Shown here in pieces: positions 9,343-17,200 of a stretch of DNA of 64,000 nt. Source of the stretch: Bacteroidota bacterium (GTDB taxonomy: Bacteria > Bacteroidota > Ignavibacteria > Kryptoniales > JAKASW01). The stretch is from the NCBI GenBank assembly GCA_021811615.1, contig JAJZNW010000031.1:25267-89266 (forward strand), given 5' to 3'. The notes below the pieces were generated by a model. The model was not told the origin of the DNA. It was given only the letters and a program-made list of their open reading frames with translations, and ran no database searches. Numbering within the stretch: the stretch's first letter is position 1; every line of letters starts with the position of its first letter. A program made the translations under genes and the position numbers.

Positions 9343-9975
9343 ATGCCTATCAGGGTCGCGCTGGTCGAAGACAATGTTGAGATTAGAGAGAGTCTAACCA
9401 ACTTGCTGAACGATGCCGACGGGTTCGACTGCGTGGGGGGCTTCTCAAGTCCCAGGAAAGCCATCGTCGAAGTCCCGAAGTGCAATGTGGACGTGGTATT
9501 GATGGATATCAATCTGAATCTTGCCGACACCGACGGGATCGAGTGTACCAGGAAATTGAAGGAGATCGAACCGGCAATACAGATTCTCATGCTCACGGTT
9601 TACGAAGACAGCGAGAAAATCTTCGAATCGTTGAAGGCGGGAGCAAGCGGCTACATGTTGAAGAGGACCGCTCCATCGAGACTTCTTGACGCGATCCGAG
9701 AGGTCCACGAAGGCGGTGCGCCCATGACGAGCCACATTGCAAGGATGGTTGTCGAATCATTTAGAACTCCACCGGCGGTCCAGGGCGGCGATCGGTTACT
9801 TTCGAGGAGAGAAGCCGAAATACTCGACCTTCTCGCGAGCGGATACAGGTACAAAGAAATATCGGAAACACTCAGCATAAGTCTCGATACAGTCCGGAGC
9901 CACATCAGGAATATATATGACAAGCTCCATGTCCGGTCCCGCACGGAAGCCGTCGTCAAGTTCCTGAAAAAATAG
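9343..9975 (+). CDS. NarL/FixJ-family response regulator
   Basis: A 210-residue two-domain regulator. The receiver starts RVALVEDN, with the phospho-acceptor Asp55 (VVLMDINL) and the switch Lys in GYMLKRTAPS. The C-terminal LuxR-type helix-turn-helix (LLSRREAEILDLLASG, then ETLSISLDTVRSHIRNIYDKL) binds DNA. It directly follows the HisKA_3 kinase, the usual pairing, so phosphotransfer between the two is expected. The frame is open from a GTG at 9301, but MPIRVALVEDN fits the normal domain start; neither has a strong Shine-Dalgarno sequence. Confidence 0.93.
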   Translation: MPIRVALVEDNVEIRESLTNLLNDADGFDCVGGFSSPRKAIVEVPKCNVDVVLMDINLNLADTDGIECTRKLKEIEPAIQILMLTVYEDSEKIFESLKAGASGYMLKRTAPSRLLDAIREVHEGGAPMTSHIARMVVESFRTPPAVQGGDRLLSRREAEILDLLASGYRYKEISETLSISLDTVRSHIRNIYDKLHVRSRTEAVVKFLKK

Positions 9976-10217
9976 CAGCTTCTTCCCGCCCCATAAAATC
10001 ACACAAAGATGCTATTGAAGCTTCGGCCGCCGACCTGCACTTTGACGCGGGAAACCAGCCGGCCAAAAGCGTCAGAGGGTCTGGAAACACGGTTGGCATG
10101 ATTTCCTGAGAGCTTCCCCCGGTCTTAAATCAGGGTTCGTATTTCACGGAGAGTGTCAAATCCAGAGTCAGGGATGAACTGATCCCAACAAACCAATAAG
10201 TCAAAAAGAGGGCTGAT

Positions 10218-11315
10218 ATGTCTAAGCGGTTAACAAAAGTGTTACTGATGTCATTGTTATTGATGACTCTTTCCGGCGGGCGTGTCTTTGCGCAGGACAA
10301 CACGGGAAGCAGTGATCTTCAATCAACGTTAGGGAAGCTCGCTTCGTCTGCGGCAAAGGGATACGTGGCACCTATCGTTTCCGGTTTCGGCGCCGATTTG
10401 AATTCCGGGTGGGTTCACCGGACGCCTTCCGCTGTCAAACTTTCGTTCGATCTCGAGATAGGGGTTGTCGCGATGGGGTCATTCTTCACCAATCCGAATA
10501 AGAGCTTCAATGTGAGTGCGCCTTACAACTTCGACTATAATTCTGCCGACCGTATCCTGCCGGCGAGCTACACCGGGGCGTTCAGGGATTCAGTGAGACA
10601 GCAGATAATGAACATCCCGTTCACGGTCTCGATCTCCGGTCCGACAATCGTCGGCACCAAAACAGATTCAATAAGTGTCAGCTTCTCCGGCGGAACCGCG
10701 ACGGTGAACTATCAGGGCCGGCAGCAGAGCGTGACTGTCAACCCAATCGTGATAAATACGGGCGTTTCCGGCTATCTCGAAAACCTTCCGGCTCTTCCGA
10801 TGGGCGCGCCTCAGATTACACTCGGAACGGTGTTCGGAACTTCGCTCGCGTTCAGGTTCCTTCCGAGCGTCGCTCTCGACAGCAAGCTGGGAAGACTCTC
10901 CTACTTCGGTTTTGGCTTGCAGCACAACCCCGCGATTTGGTTCAACACCGCACTTCCGGTCGATCTCTCGGCATCCTTCTTCACTCAGACTCTGAAAGTC
11001 GGTTCGATATTCAAGAGCACTGCCAGCGATTTTGGAATCTTCGCCAGCAAAAGGTTCGGCCCGGGCGCTGTCAACGTCACCCCATACGTCGGCCTATCTT
11101 TGGAGACTTCGAAGATGACCGTTTCTTACAATTTTGAGACAACCGGACCGGATGGCCGGCCGATCACTACGCCGGTATCGTTCGATCTTAAGGGAGAGAA
11201 TTCGACGAGGCTCACCGCGGGGCTGTCCATAAAACTCCTGTTCATAGATTTGAGCGCGGACTACTCTTTCGCGAAGTACAGCACGGCAAGCCTCGGTGTG
11301 GGAATAATAATCTGA
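10218..11315 (+). CDS. Exported beta-barrel-like protein, DUF6588-like
   Basis: A 365-residue protein with a clear signal peptide (cleavage after VFAQ). The mature part is rich in alternating hydrophobic/polar strands and Gly/Ser/Thr turns. It ends with LSADYSFAKYSTASLGVGIII, resembling an outer-membrane barrel's last strands but without the canonical terminal Phe. It resembles the DUF6588 group of FCB outer-membrane proteins, a recollection rather than a search. It precedes a T9SS cargo gene by 86 bases, so the two may be expressed together. Function unknown. Confidence 0.7.
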   Translation: MSKRLTKVLLMSLLLMTLSGGRVFAQDNTGSSDLQSTLGKLASSAAKGYVAPIVSGFGADLNSGWVHRTPSAVKLSFDLEIGVVAMGSFFTNPNKSFNVSAPYNFDYNSADRILPASYTGAFRDSVRQQIMNIPFTVSISGPTIVGTKTDSISVSFSGGTATVNYQGRQQSVTVNPIVINTGVSGYLENLPALPMGAPQITLGTVFGTSLAFRFLPSVALDSKLGRLSYFGFGLQHNPAIWFNTALPVDLSASFFTQTLKVGSIFKSTASDFGIFASKRFGPGAVNVTPYVGLSLETSKMTVSYNFETTGPDGRPITTPVSFDLKGENSTRLTAGLSIKLLFIDLSADYSFAKYSTASLGVGIII

Positions 11316-11401
11316 TGGCGTGTGCCATGATGCCTGGAGGGCATTCTTCTCTCGGGCGTCATCGGCGCCGTAAATAGACCAAACGAAACAAGGAAATTGC
11401 A

Positions 11402-12502
11402 ATGAAAATTATGAAACTCTCCCTTGTCCTCGCCGTCTGCGCAGGTATGTTGGCCGGATCCCCAAAGGCAGCACTCTCGCAGATTACGATAGGGAATAAC
11501 GATCTTGAAAATTACTTCGGTGTAGGAAAGTCCTGGATGCTTTATGAGAATAGCGGAGGCGCAAAGGGAATCTACGTCGGCGTCCCTTCAACTTCGGCAG
11601 CTCAAACGTGGACCGTGCCCGCCATGACCTTCACAGATTCTTCCAGGAGCGACAATGTGTCTCTTTCATCTTGTGCATACTCCGCCAATTTCCCTGGAGC
11701 CACTTATGTGCAGAAAACCATCAGCGGTTTGACCGGCGGGACCAGGGAAGTCTTCCGGTTCGTTAGAGTGTCGAACGACACTCTCTACACGTTGGGAGGC
11801 GCGGAACACCTGTTCGGGACTCACAACGGGCTGCCGGTGGACACATCTCTTGTCGATCACTCATCGGATATAATGGACGTTCTTCCCTGGAAGCTGGGCC
11901 AGAGCAGAATCTCGTCGCTTGATACGACGGAGGAAGCGGGCGGGATGACGAAGATCGAAAAGGTCATTAAAGCCTGCGATGCCTTCGGGACATTGAACCT
12001 CCCGAGAGGATCGTTCCAGGCACTGAGAATGAAATCCACCGACATTAATTACTATTACTCCGGTTCCACGTTGGTGTCTGTCGATACAAGCTACTATTTC
12101 GAGTTCATGACCCGCGAAGGGCAAAGAGTCGAAGTGGACGGGGTCAGCGAGAATTCAGAGACGGTGGATGCGGGCTCGATAACGATTACATATGTCGTCA
12201 ATACTCCTACCGCCGTCACTCACCGGCGTCCAACCCCCGCGACATTTTCGCTCGGACAGAATTATCCCAACCCGTTCAATCCGACTACGTCCGTCAGTTT
12301 TGAAATACCGGCGACTTCCCATGTCACGCTGCGGGTTTACGATGCCCTGGGCAGAGAGGTGAGGACACTCGTGAATGAGGTAAAGCAGCCCGGTAAATAC
12401 CGCGTAAGGTTCGACGCTGCCGGGTTGCCGAGCGGGATGTATTTGTACCGTCTCGTTGCGGGCACGTACTCGGCGACAAAGAAACTCATGCTGACGAAGT
12501 AA
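11402..12502 (+). CDS. Secreted protein with T9SS type A sorting domain
   Basis: A 366-residue cell-surface or secreted protein. It has an N-terminal signal peptide ending near ALSQ, a beta-rich body without a recognised domain, and a C-terminal sorting domain of about 85 residues. That domain contains FSLGQNYPNPFNPTT, VTLRVYDALGREV, GKYRVRFDAAGLPSGMYLYRL and a basic last strand (TKKLMLTK). In the type IX system such tails are recognised at the outer membrane and removed. The body may be a substrate- or matrix-binding domain; no catalytic motif is visible. Confidence 0.88.
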   Translation: MKIMKLSLVLAVCAGMLAGSPKAALSQITIGNNDLENYFGVGKSWMLYENSGGAKGIYVGVPSTSAAQTWTVPAMTFTDSSRSDNVSLSSCAYSANFPGATYVQKTISGLTGGTREVFRFVRVSNDTLYTLGGAEHLFGTHNGLPVDTSLVDHSSDIMDVLPWKLGQSRISSLDTTEEAGGMTKIEKVIKACDAFGTLNLPRGSFQALRMKSTDINYYYSGSTLVSVDTSYYFEFMTREGQRVEVDGVSENSETVDAGSITITYVVNTPTAVTHRRPTPATFSLGQNYPNPFNPTTSVSFEIPATSHVTLRVYDALGREVRTLVNEVKQPGKYRVRFDAAGLPSGMYLYRLVAGTYSATKKLMLTK

Positions 12503-12518
12503 CACCATTCTGCAATGC

Positions 12519-12549
12519 TCGCCGGCGTGATTAGGATTCACGCCGGCGA
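12519..12549. terminator. Convergent hairpin
   Basis: A perfect 12-bp stem (12519-12530 with 12538-12549) with a seven-base loop lies between the convergent T9SS cargo gene and the AraC/methyltransferase gene. There is no T-run on either side, so it may be a bidirectional or Rho-assisted terminator. Confidence 0.55.
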
Positions 12550-12601
12550 AGATGTGCTGTTGTTCCGCCCGAGTTGTCCCTTCATATCAGCTTAACCGAC
12601 T

Positions 12602-13450
12602 TCACAAGGTATCGTCCGGGCCGAGGCCGGACTCCAACTTGGCCGCCTCCCATCCGATGATCGCAGCCTTCCGCTCGTCTCCCCAATGGTATTCTCCAAG
12701 GATACCCGTGGACCGGATGATTCTGTGGCAAGGGATCAGGTAGGCGACAGGGTTTCTTCCGATCGCTGCACCGACGGCTCGTAATGCAGTTGGTCGGCCG
12801 ATCGAGTCGGCAATTTCTGTGTATGATGAGATTCGTCCGAACGGCACCTTCAACAGCGCCTCCCACACCTTTATCTGGAACGGTGTGCCTTTCAGATGAA
12901 GCCTGATCTTCGAAAGGTCGCTCCAATCGTCCTCGAATATTCCCGTGGCCGCGCGTTGAACCGGATCGCGTTTCTCTTCGATTACCGCGTTCGGGAATCT
13001 CTCCCTCAACCGACGGAGGGCGCGTCTCTCGTTGTCCGCAAACATCAGGTGACAAATCCCTTTGGCGGTGGATGCCGAGATTATATCTCCGAAAGGCGTG
13101 GCTGAAAAACTGTAATTGATATGAAGGTTTTCGCCTCCGTTCTTGAATTCACCCGGCGTCATTCCTTCTATCTTGATGAAGAGATCGTGAAGTCGGCCGG
13201 TTCCGGAGAGTCCGGCCTCGAAACCGGCCTCCGACAAAGAAGCCTGTTCCTTCAGCAGCACCTTCGCACGCTCGATGCTGGTGTATTCGAGGAACTTCTT
13301 GGGGCTTACCCCGGCCCATTTCCTGAAGAGCCGCTGGAAATGATAAGGGCTGAGATGGATTTCTCTTGCGATTCGTTCAAGGTCGGGCTGCTCCCTGTAA
13401 TGTTCCCTGATGTATGAAATAGCTTTCGCTACGCGCTCGTAATCACTCAT
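12602..13450 (-). CDS. AraC-type regulator fused to methylated-DNA-cysteine methyltransferase
   Basis: A 282-residue Ada-like fusion lacking Ada's N-terminal zinc/methylphosphotriester domain. Residues about 1-105 are an AraC helix-turn-helix pair (LERIAREIHLSPYHFQRLFRKWAGVSPKKFL). The C-terminal half is an Ogt-type O6-alkylguanine methyltransferase with the acceptor Cys in the PCHRII motif and the helix GRISSYTEIADSIGRP. The ATG at 13450 is fixed by AAGGAGG six bases upstream; the frame stays open for 26 further codons. It repairs alkylated guanine and may couple this to transcription, but the phosphotriester switch of E. coli Ada is absent. Confidence 0.95.
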   Translation of the reverse strand: MSDYERVAKAISYIREHYREQPDLERIAREIHLSPYHFQRLFRKWAGVSPKKFLEYTSIERAKVLLKEQASLSEAGFEAGLSGTGRLHDLFIKIEGMTPGEFKNGGENLHINYSFSATPFGDIISASTAKGICHLMFADNERRALRRLRERFPNAVIEEKRDPVQRAATGIFEDDWSDLSKIRLHLKGTPFQIKVWEALLKVPFGRISSYTEIADSIGRPTALRAVGAAIGRNPVAYLIPCHRIIRSTGILGEYHWGDERKAAIIGWEAAKLESGLGPDDTL

Positions 13451-13701
13451 CGTTTCCTCCTTGTGTAAATTAACCGGCGGCATGGATTCGGGGAAACCCG
13501 ATTCTTGCTGAATTGAAGAAGGTCCCATACGGTCGGAAGTTTAGGGACGAAATATTAAATTCTACTGCCTGAGCCGGTATTTCAGGTTCCGATGTTTTTC
13601 GGTTTCATCCTTTTTCAATTGCGATTCGCAGGAAACGGGCGGACGATGCGAAACATGGTCGCCGCGGATTCCGTTAACGATTCAAGAAAAGAGGAGCACG
13701 A

Positions 13702-14631
13702 ATGGGACTATCACGGAACATCCTTCTGTGGGCTTCGGAAAATCAATATCTGCTCAAACATGTTCCCAACTACCGGTTTGTCCGCAGCGCGCTGAATAGG
13801 TTCATGCCGGGGGAGGAGCTTGACGACGCCGTCGGGGCTGCGAGAACTTTCCAGGGTAATGGCATCCCCACTGTCTTTACTTTTCTCGGTGAAAGCATTA
13901 CCGACCTCTCAGAAGCCGTAAAGGTTCGCGATCATTACATCGCTCTGCTGGAACGTATCGCGAGAGAGAAACTGGACATCGAAGTGTCAGTGAAGCTCAC
14001 CCAGCTCGGGCTCGATCTTTCAGCCGACCATGCCTATGAAAACTTCAAGGCTCTCGCGATCAAGGCAAAGGAGCTTAACAATGTGGTTTGGATAGACATG
14101 GAGCGGAGCAACTATGTGGACGCAACTCTCGATCTGTACCGGAAAGCAAGGAAGGACTATTCGAACGCGGGTGTCTGCCTGCAATCGTATCTTCGGCGAA
14201 CGAAGAAGGATGTCGAAAGTCTCATAGGCGGCTCACCTATGATCCGTCTCGTGAAAGGGGCGTACAACGAACCGGCTGACATCGCGTTCCCTGACAAGGA
14301 GGATGTGGACAAGAACTACTTCGAGCTCTCGACGATTCTCCTGAAGGCGATACGCGATCACGGTGCGAGAGCGGCGTTCGGGACCCATGACACCGATCTG
14401 CTCGGCAAGATCATGAAAGTAGCCGGCGACCTGGGCGTGCCGAAAGAGAATGTCGAGCTGCAGATGCTCTACGGGATCAAGGCAAATGAGCAGAAGAGGC
14501 TTGCAGGCGAAGGCTACAATGTTCGTGTCCTCATCAGCTACGGCAAGGCGTGGTACAAGTGGTACGTCCGCCGTCTCGCCGAAAGACCGGCCAATGTGGG
14601 ATTTGTGATCAGGAATGTCTTTTCTAAGTGA
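13702..14631 (+). CDS. Proline/hydroxyproline dehydrogenase (PRODH family)
   Basis: A 309-residue monofunctional FAD-dependent PRODH that oxidises proline (or hydroxyproline) to the pyrroline carboxylate. Landmarks of the barrel are FLGESITD, VSVKLTQLGLD, WIDMERSNYVDATL, IRLVKGAYNEP, AAFGTHD and the C-terminal YVRRLAERPANVGF with the paired Arg that bind the carboxylate. The helix 8 segment reads VRVLISYG. Leu277 occupies the place where, from memory of the family, proline-specific enzymes have Tyr (Y-V-P-Y-G) and human PRODH2 has Ser (S-I-P-Y-G). GAGG precedes the ATG. It is first in a four-gene cluster whose other members fit hydroxyproline breakdown. Confidence 0.93.
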   Translation: MGLSRNILLWASENQYLLKHVPNYRFVRSALNRFMPGEELDDAVGAARTFQGNGIPTVFTFLGESITDLSEAVKVRDHYIALLERIAREKLDIEVSVKLTQLGLDLSADHAYENFKALAIKAKELNNVVWIDMERSNYVDATLDLYRKARKDYSNAGVCLQSYLRRTKKDVESLIGGSPMIRLVKGAYNEPADIAFPDKEDVDKNYFELSTILLKAIRDHGARAAFGTHDTDLLGKIMKVAGDLGVPKENVELQMLYGIKANEQKRLAGEGYNVRVLISYGKAWYKWYVRRLAERPANVGFVIRNVFSK

Positions 14632-14667
14632 GTGACATTTTGCTTATCAGCGAGGATTGGTTAAATA

Positions 14668-14787
14668 CTAAATTCGAAACTCCAAATCCCAAACAAATTT
14701 AAATTACCAAAACTCGAAACTATCGAACACGGCAATTGTGATTTTGAGTTTTCGGCATTGTTTAGAGTTTAGGATTTAGAATTTAGA
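14668..14787. repeat. Dispersed hairpin element, family A copy 1
   Basis: An AT-rich imperfect inverted repeat of about 120 bp. The left arm begins CTAAATTCGAAACTCC and the right arm ends GTTTAGGATTTAGAATTTAG style (14768-14787), so the outer arms pair. It fills most of the gap between the PRODH and aldolase genes and stops just before the next gene's ribosome binding site. Related copies lie at 17021-17157 and 57874-58010. Confidence 0.85.
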
Positions 14788-14819
14788 ACTTCGTCCTATT
14801 GACGTAAGGAAATCAAACG

Positions 14820-15701
14820 ATGATTAAAGGTATAATGCCTCCCGTTACCACCCCTTTCATTAAAGGCGAGGTGGCTTACGATAAACTCGCGGACAACATC
14901 CAGCGCTGGAACAAGACCGGGCTTCGCGGCTACGTGGTCATGGGTTCAAACGGTGAGAGCGCGTACCTGACGCGGGAAGAGAAGCTGAAATTGGTCGAGA
15001 CGGCGAAGAAATACCTTTCGCCCGGGATGCTGCTCCTTGCCGGAACAGGATCGGACTCGATCAGGGAGACCGTCGCGTTGTCTGATGATGCGGCGGACCG
15101 CGGTGCCGATTATGCGCTCGTTCTGACTCCGTCTTTCTACAAAGGTCAGATGAACGGTGCCGCATTCGTGAGGTATTTCACTGAAGTCGCCGACGGGATA
15201 AAAATTCCGCTTGTCATATATAACGTGCCGAAGTTTACCGGCGTCGATATCCAGGCGGATGCAGTATCCGAACTTGCCAATCACGGTAACATTGTCGGAC
15301 TGAAGAACAGCTCGGAAAACGCGGCGCAGACTGCCGAGATTATCGCTTCTGTTCCTAAAGAATTCTCAGTCCTTGTCGGGACCGCGTCCGTGCTGTATCC
15401 CGGGCTCGCATCGGGTGCGACCGGAGGCATACTCGCGCTGGCGAACATCGCACCTGAGGAATGCGTGGAGCTTCAGCGGCTGCACGATGCCGGAAAGCAC
15501 GCGGAGGCGTCGGCTCTGCAGAAAAAGTTGATTCCGGTCAACAAGGCTGTGACCTCCAGGTACGGAGTCCCCGGGTTGAAGGTCGCCATGGACATGCTCA
15601 GCTATTTCGGTGGCGAGCCGAGAAGCCCGCTTGAACCGCTCGGCGAAACGGAACGGGACAACATGAAAAAGATTCTGAAGACTGCTGAAATACTGAAATG
15701 A
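14820..15701 (+). CDS. DapA-family aldolase, probable 4-hydroxy-2-oxoglutarate aldolase (HOGA-like)
   Basis: A 293-residue class I aldolase of the DapA superfamily. The Schiff-base Lys162 (IVGLKNSSEN) and Tyr134 (IYNVP) are present. The substrate-binding loop is GSNGES (residues 42-47), not the GTTGES of dihydrodipicolinate synthases; Ser and Asn here plus the Ser two residues after the Lys match the human HOGA1 active site as I recall it. The C-terminal AVTSRYGVPGLKVAMDMLSY also closely resembles HOGA1. The expected reaction is cleavage of 4-hydroxy-2-oxoglutarate to pyruvate and glyoxylate. The neighbouring PRODH, AGXT-like and P5C dehydrogenase genes support this. A 2-keto-3-deoxy sugar acid aldolase is the main alternative. 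Confidence 0.85.
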   Translation: MIKGIMPPVTTPFIKGEVAYDKLADNIQRWNKTGLRGYVVMGSNGESAYLTREEKLKLVETAKKYLSPGMLLLAGTGSDSIRETVALSDDAADRGADYALVLTPSFYKGQMNGAAFVRYFTEVADGIKIPLVIYNVPKFTGVDIQADAVSELANHGNIVGLKNSSENAAQTAEIIASVPKEFSVLVGTASVLYPGLASGATGGILALANIAPEECVELQRLHDAGKHAEASALQKKLIPVNKAVTSRYGVPGLKVAMDMLSYFGGEPRSPLEPLGETERDNMKKILKTAEILK

Positions 15702-15712
15702 CTATATCATAT

Positions 15713-15859
15713 AAGCTCCAAGTTCCAAACATCAAGCTCCAAACAAGAGCTAAAACACAAATGTCAAATCAAAAGGCTTATTTCCGGCACTTATCCCTGG
15801 GATTTTGTCTTTTGAGCTTAGTTCTTGCTTGGAACTTGGAAGTTGGTGTTTGGAGCTTT
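15713..15859. repeat. Dispersed hairpin element, family B copy 1
   Basis: An imperfect inverted repeat of about 147 bp: the left arm starts AAGCTCCAAGTTCCAAAC and the right arm ends GTTGGTGTTTGGAGCTT. It begins 11 bases after the aldolase stop and ends about 11 bases before the AGGAG of the aminotransferase gene. The short open frame it creates is not a gene. The other copy is at 34646-34782. Confidence 0.85.
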
Positions 15860-15879
15860 CCAACATCCAGGAGATTCAA

Positions 15880-17004
15880 ATGAAAATCAATTCCTTTCAT
15901 CCGCCCGACAGGATCCTTATGGGTCCCGGACCTTCCAACGTTCATCCGCGAGTTCTCGGAGCGATGGCGCGGCCCACCGTGGGACACCTCGATCCAGAAT
16001 TCATCAGGATGATGGACGAACTCAAAACACTCCTGCGAGACACGTTTCTTACGAAGAACGACGTCACTTTCCCGATTTCCGGACCGGGCTCGCTCGGGAT
16101 GGAGACCGCCGTCGTTAATATGGTCGAACCAGGCATGAAGGTCGCGGTTTGCGTGAACGGCGCTTTCGGCGGACGCATTAGAGAGATGGTGGAGCGTTAC
16201 GGCGGCGTACCGGTCGTCGTCGATGCGCCATGGGGACGGCCGATCGATCCGGCTAAACTTGAGGACACGCTGTCCAAAAACAAAGATGTGAAAGTTGTCG
16301 CTTTCGTTCACGCCGAGACTTCGACAGGTGCCCGGTCAGACATTGCGGCCCTGTCCAAAGTCGCGCACAAGTACGGCTGTCTCACGATTGCCGACACCGT
16401 CACTTCGCTCGGCGGAATTCCGGTCAGGGTCGACGACTGGGAGCTCGATGTCGTTTATTCCGGGAGCCAGAAGTGCCTGTCGTGCCCGCCGGGCCTTTCC
16501 CCGATCACGTTCAATGACCGGGCGGTTGATTTTGTGAAGAAAAGAAAAAGCAAAGTCAGCAGCTGGTTCATGGACATCAGCCTCGTGGTGAGTTACTGGA
16601 GCGGTGCGAAGCGGACGTACCATCATACCGCGCCGATCAACGCGCTTTACGGCCTGCATGAAGCTCTCCTTCTCGTGCAGGAAGAGGGTCTTGAAAAAGC
16701 ATGGGCGCGTCACGTGAAAAACTCCGAAATGTTCCGCGCCGGGCTTGATAAGATCGGCCTGAAGACTTTTGTATCGGGTGAGTCCAGTCTGCCGGAACTT
16801 GTAATAGTCAGCGTCCCCGACGGAGTGAACGAAGCGGCGGTGCGGGATCATTTGTTGAACAAGTTCAATATCGAGGTAGGCGCGGGACTCGGCCAGCTCG
16901 CCGGAAAAATATGGAGGATCGGCCTGATGGGATACACTTCGAACGAGAAGAATATTAAATTGTGTCTTGAAGCACTTCAGGCTGCAATAGAGAAGAATTC
17001 TTAA
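15880..17004 (+). CDS. AGXT-like alanine:glyoxylate / serine:pyruvate aminotransferase
   Basis: A 374-residue class V PLP aminotransferase. It starts with the family's GPGPSNVHPRVL, binds PLP through Lys198 (YSGSQKCLSCPPG), and has IADTVTSLGG with the cofactor Asp, RTYHHTAPINALY and WRIGLMG with the carboxylate Arg. These segments line up with human AGXT (GSQKALNAPPG, YHHT) as I recall it. The ATG at 15880 has AGGAG at the right distance; an upstream in-frame ATG lies in a repeat. The enzyme would convert glyoxylate to glycine using alanine or serine, removing the product of the upstream aldolase. Serine-pyruvate transamination alone is an alternative role. Confidence 0.92.
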   Translation: MKINSFHPPDRILMGPGPSNVHPRVLGAMARPTVGHLDPEFIRMMDELKTLLRDTFLTKNDVTFPISGPGSLGMETAVVNMVEPGMKVAVCVNGAFGGRIREMVERYGGVPVVVDAPWGRPIDPAKLEDTLSKNKDVKVVAFVHAETSTGARSDIAALSKVAHKYGCLTIADTVTSLGGIPVRVDDWELDVVYSGSQKCLSCPPGLSPITFNDRAVDFVKKRKSKVSSWFMDISLVVSYWSGAKRTYHHTAPINALYGLHEALLLVQEEGLEKAWARHVKNSEMFRAGLDKIGLKTFVSGESSLPELVIVSVPDGVNEAAVRDHLLNKFNIEVGAGLGQLAGKIWRIGLMGYTSNEKNIKLCLEALQAAIEKNS

Positions 17005-17020
17005 GAAATACCGAGGAGGC

Positions 17021-17157
17021 AAATTCTAAATTCGAGACTCTAAATCCTAAACAAACTCTAAAACTGAAATTCTAAAATCTAAAATACCGGAGTTGCTCTT
17101 TGGGGATTTAGAGGTTTTGAACATTGTTTAGGATTTCGAATTTAGGATTTAGAGTTT
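17021..17157. repeat. Dispersed hairpin element, family A copy 2
   Basis: A 137-bp AT-rich imperfect inverted repeat filling the gap between the aminotransferase and P5C dehydrogenase genes. The left arm has TAAATCCTAAACAAAC, the right arm has ATTGTTTAGGATTTCG followed by further TTTAGG units. The downstream ribosome binding site (AAGGAG) starts about 28 bases after the element. Confidence 0.85.
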
Positions 17158-17200
17158 CACTTCGGCTTTGTTTAGAAAACCCACAAGGAGACAATCAGAA

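Noticed and set aside
10002..10217. Possible tRNA or riboswitch before the DUF6588-like gene
   Set aside because: No cloverleaf, anticodon arm or known riboswitch core could be drawn.
12519..12549. Hairpin considered as a strong intrinsic terminator
   Set aside because: The stem is perfect but no T-run follows on either strand, so it is listed only with moderate confidence as a convergent hairpin.
14820..15701. Annotation as lysine-biosynthesis dihydrodipicolinate synthase
   Set aside because: The loop is GSNGES instead of GTTGES, the post-Lys residues fit HOGA1 better, and neighbours are proline/hydroxyproline genes with no lysine gene nearby.
15698..15883. Short plus-strand frame between the aldolase and aminotransferase genes
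   Set aside because: It reads through the family B hairpin repeat; its LE-LGSWCLE-type translation comes from the repeat, not from a gene.
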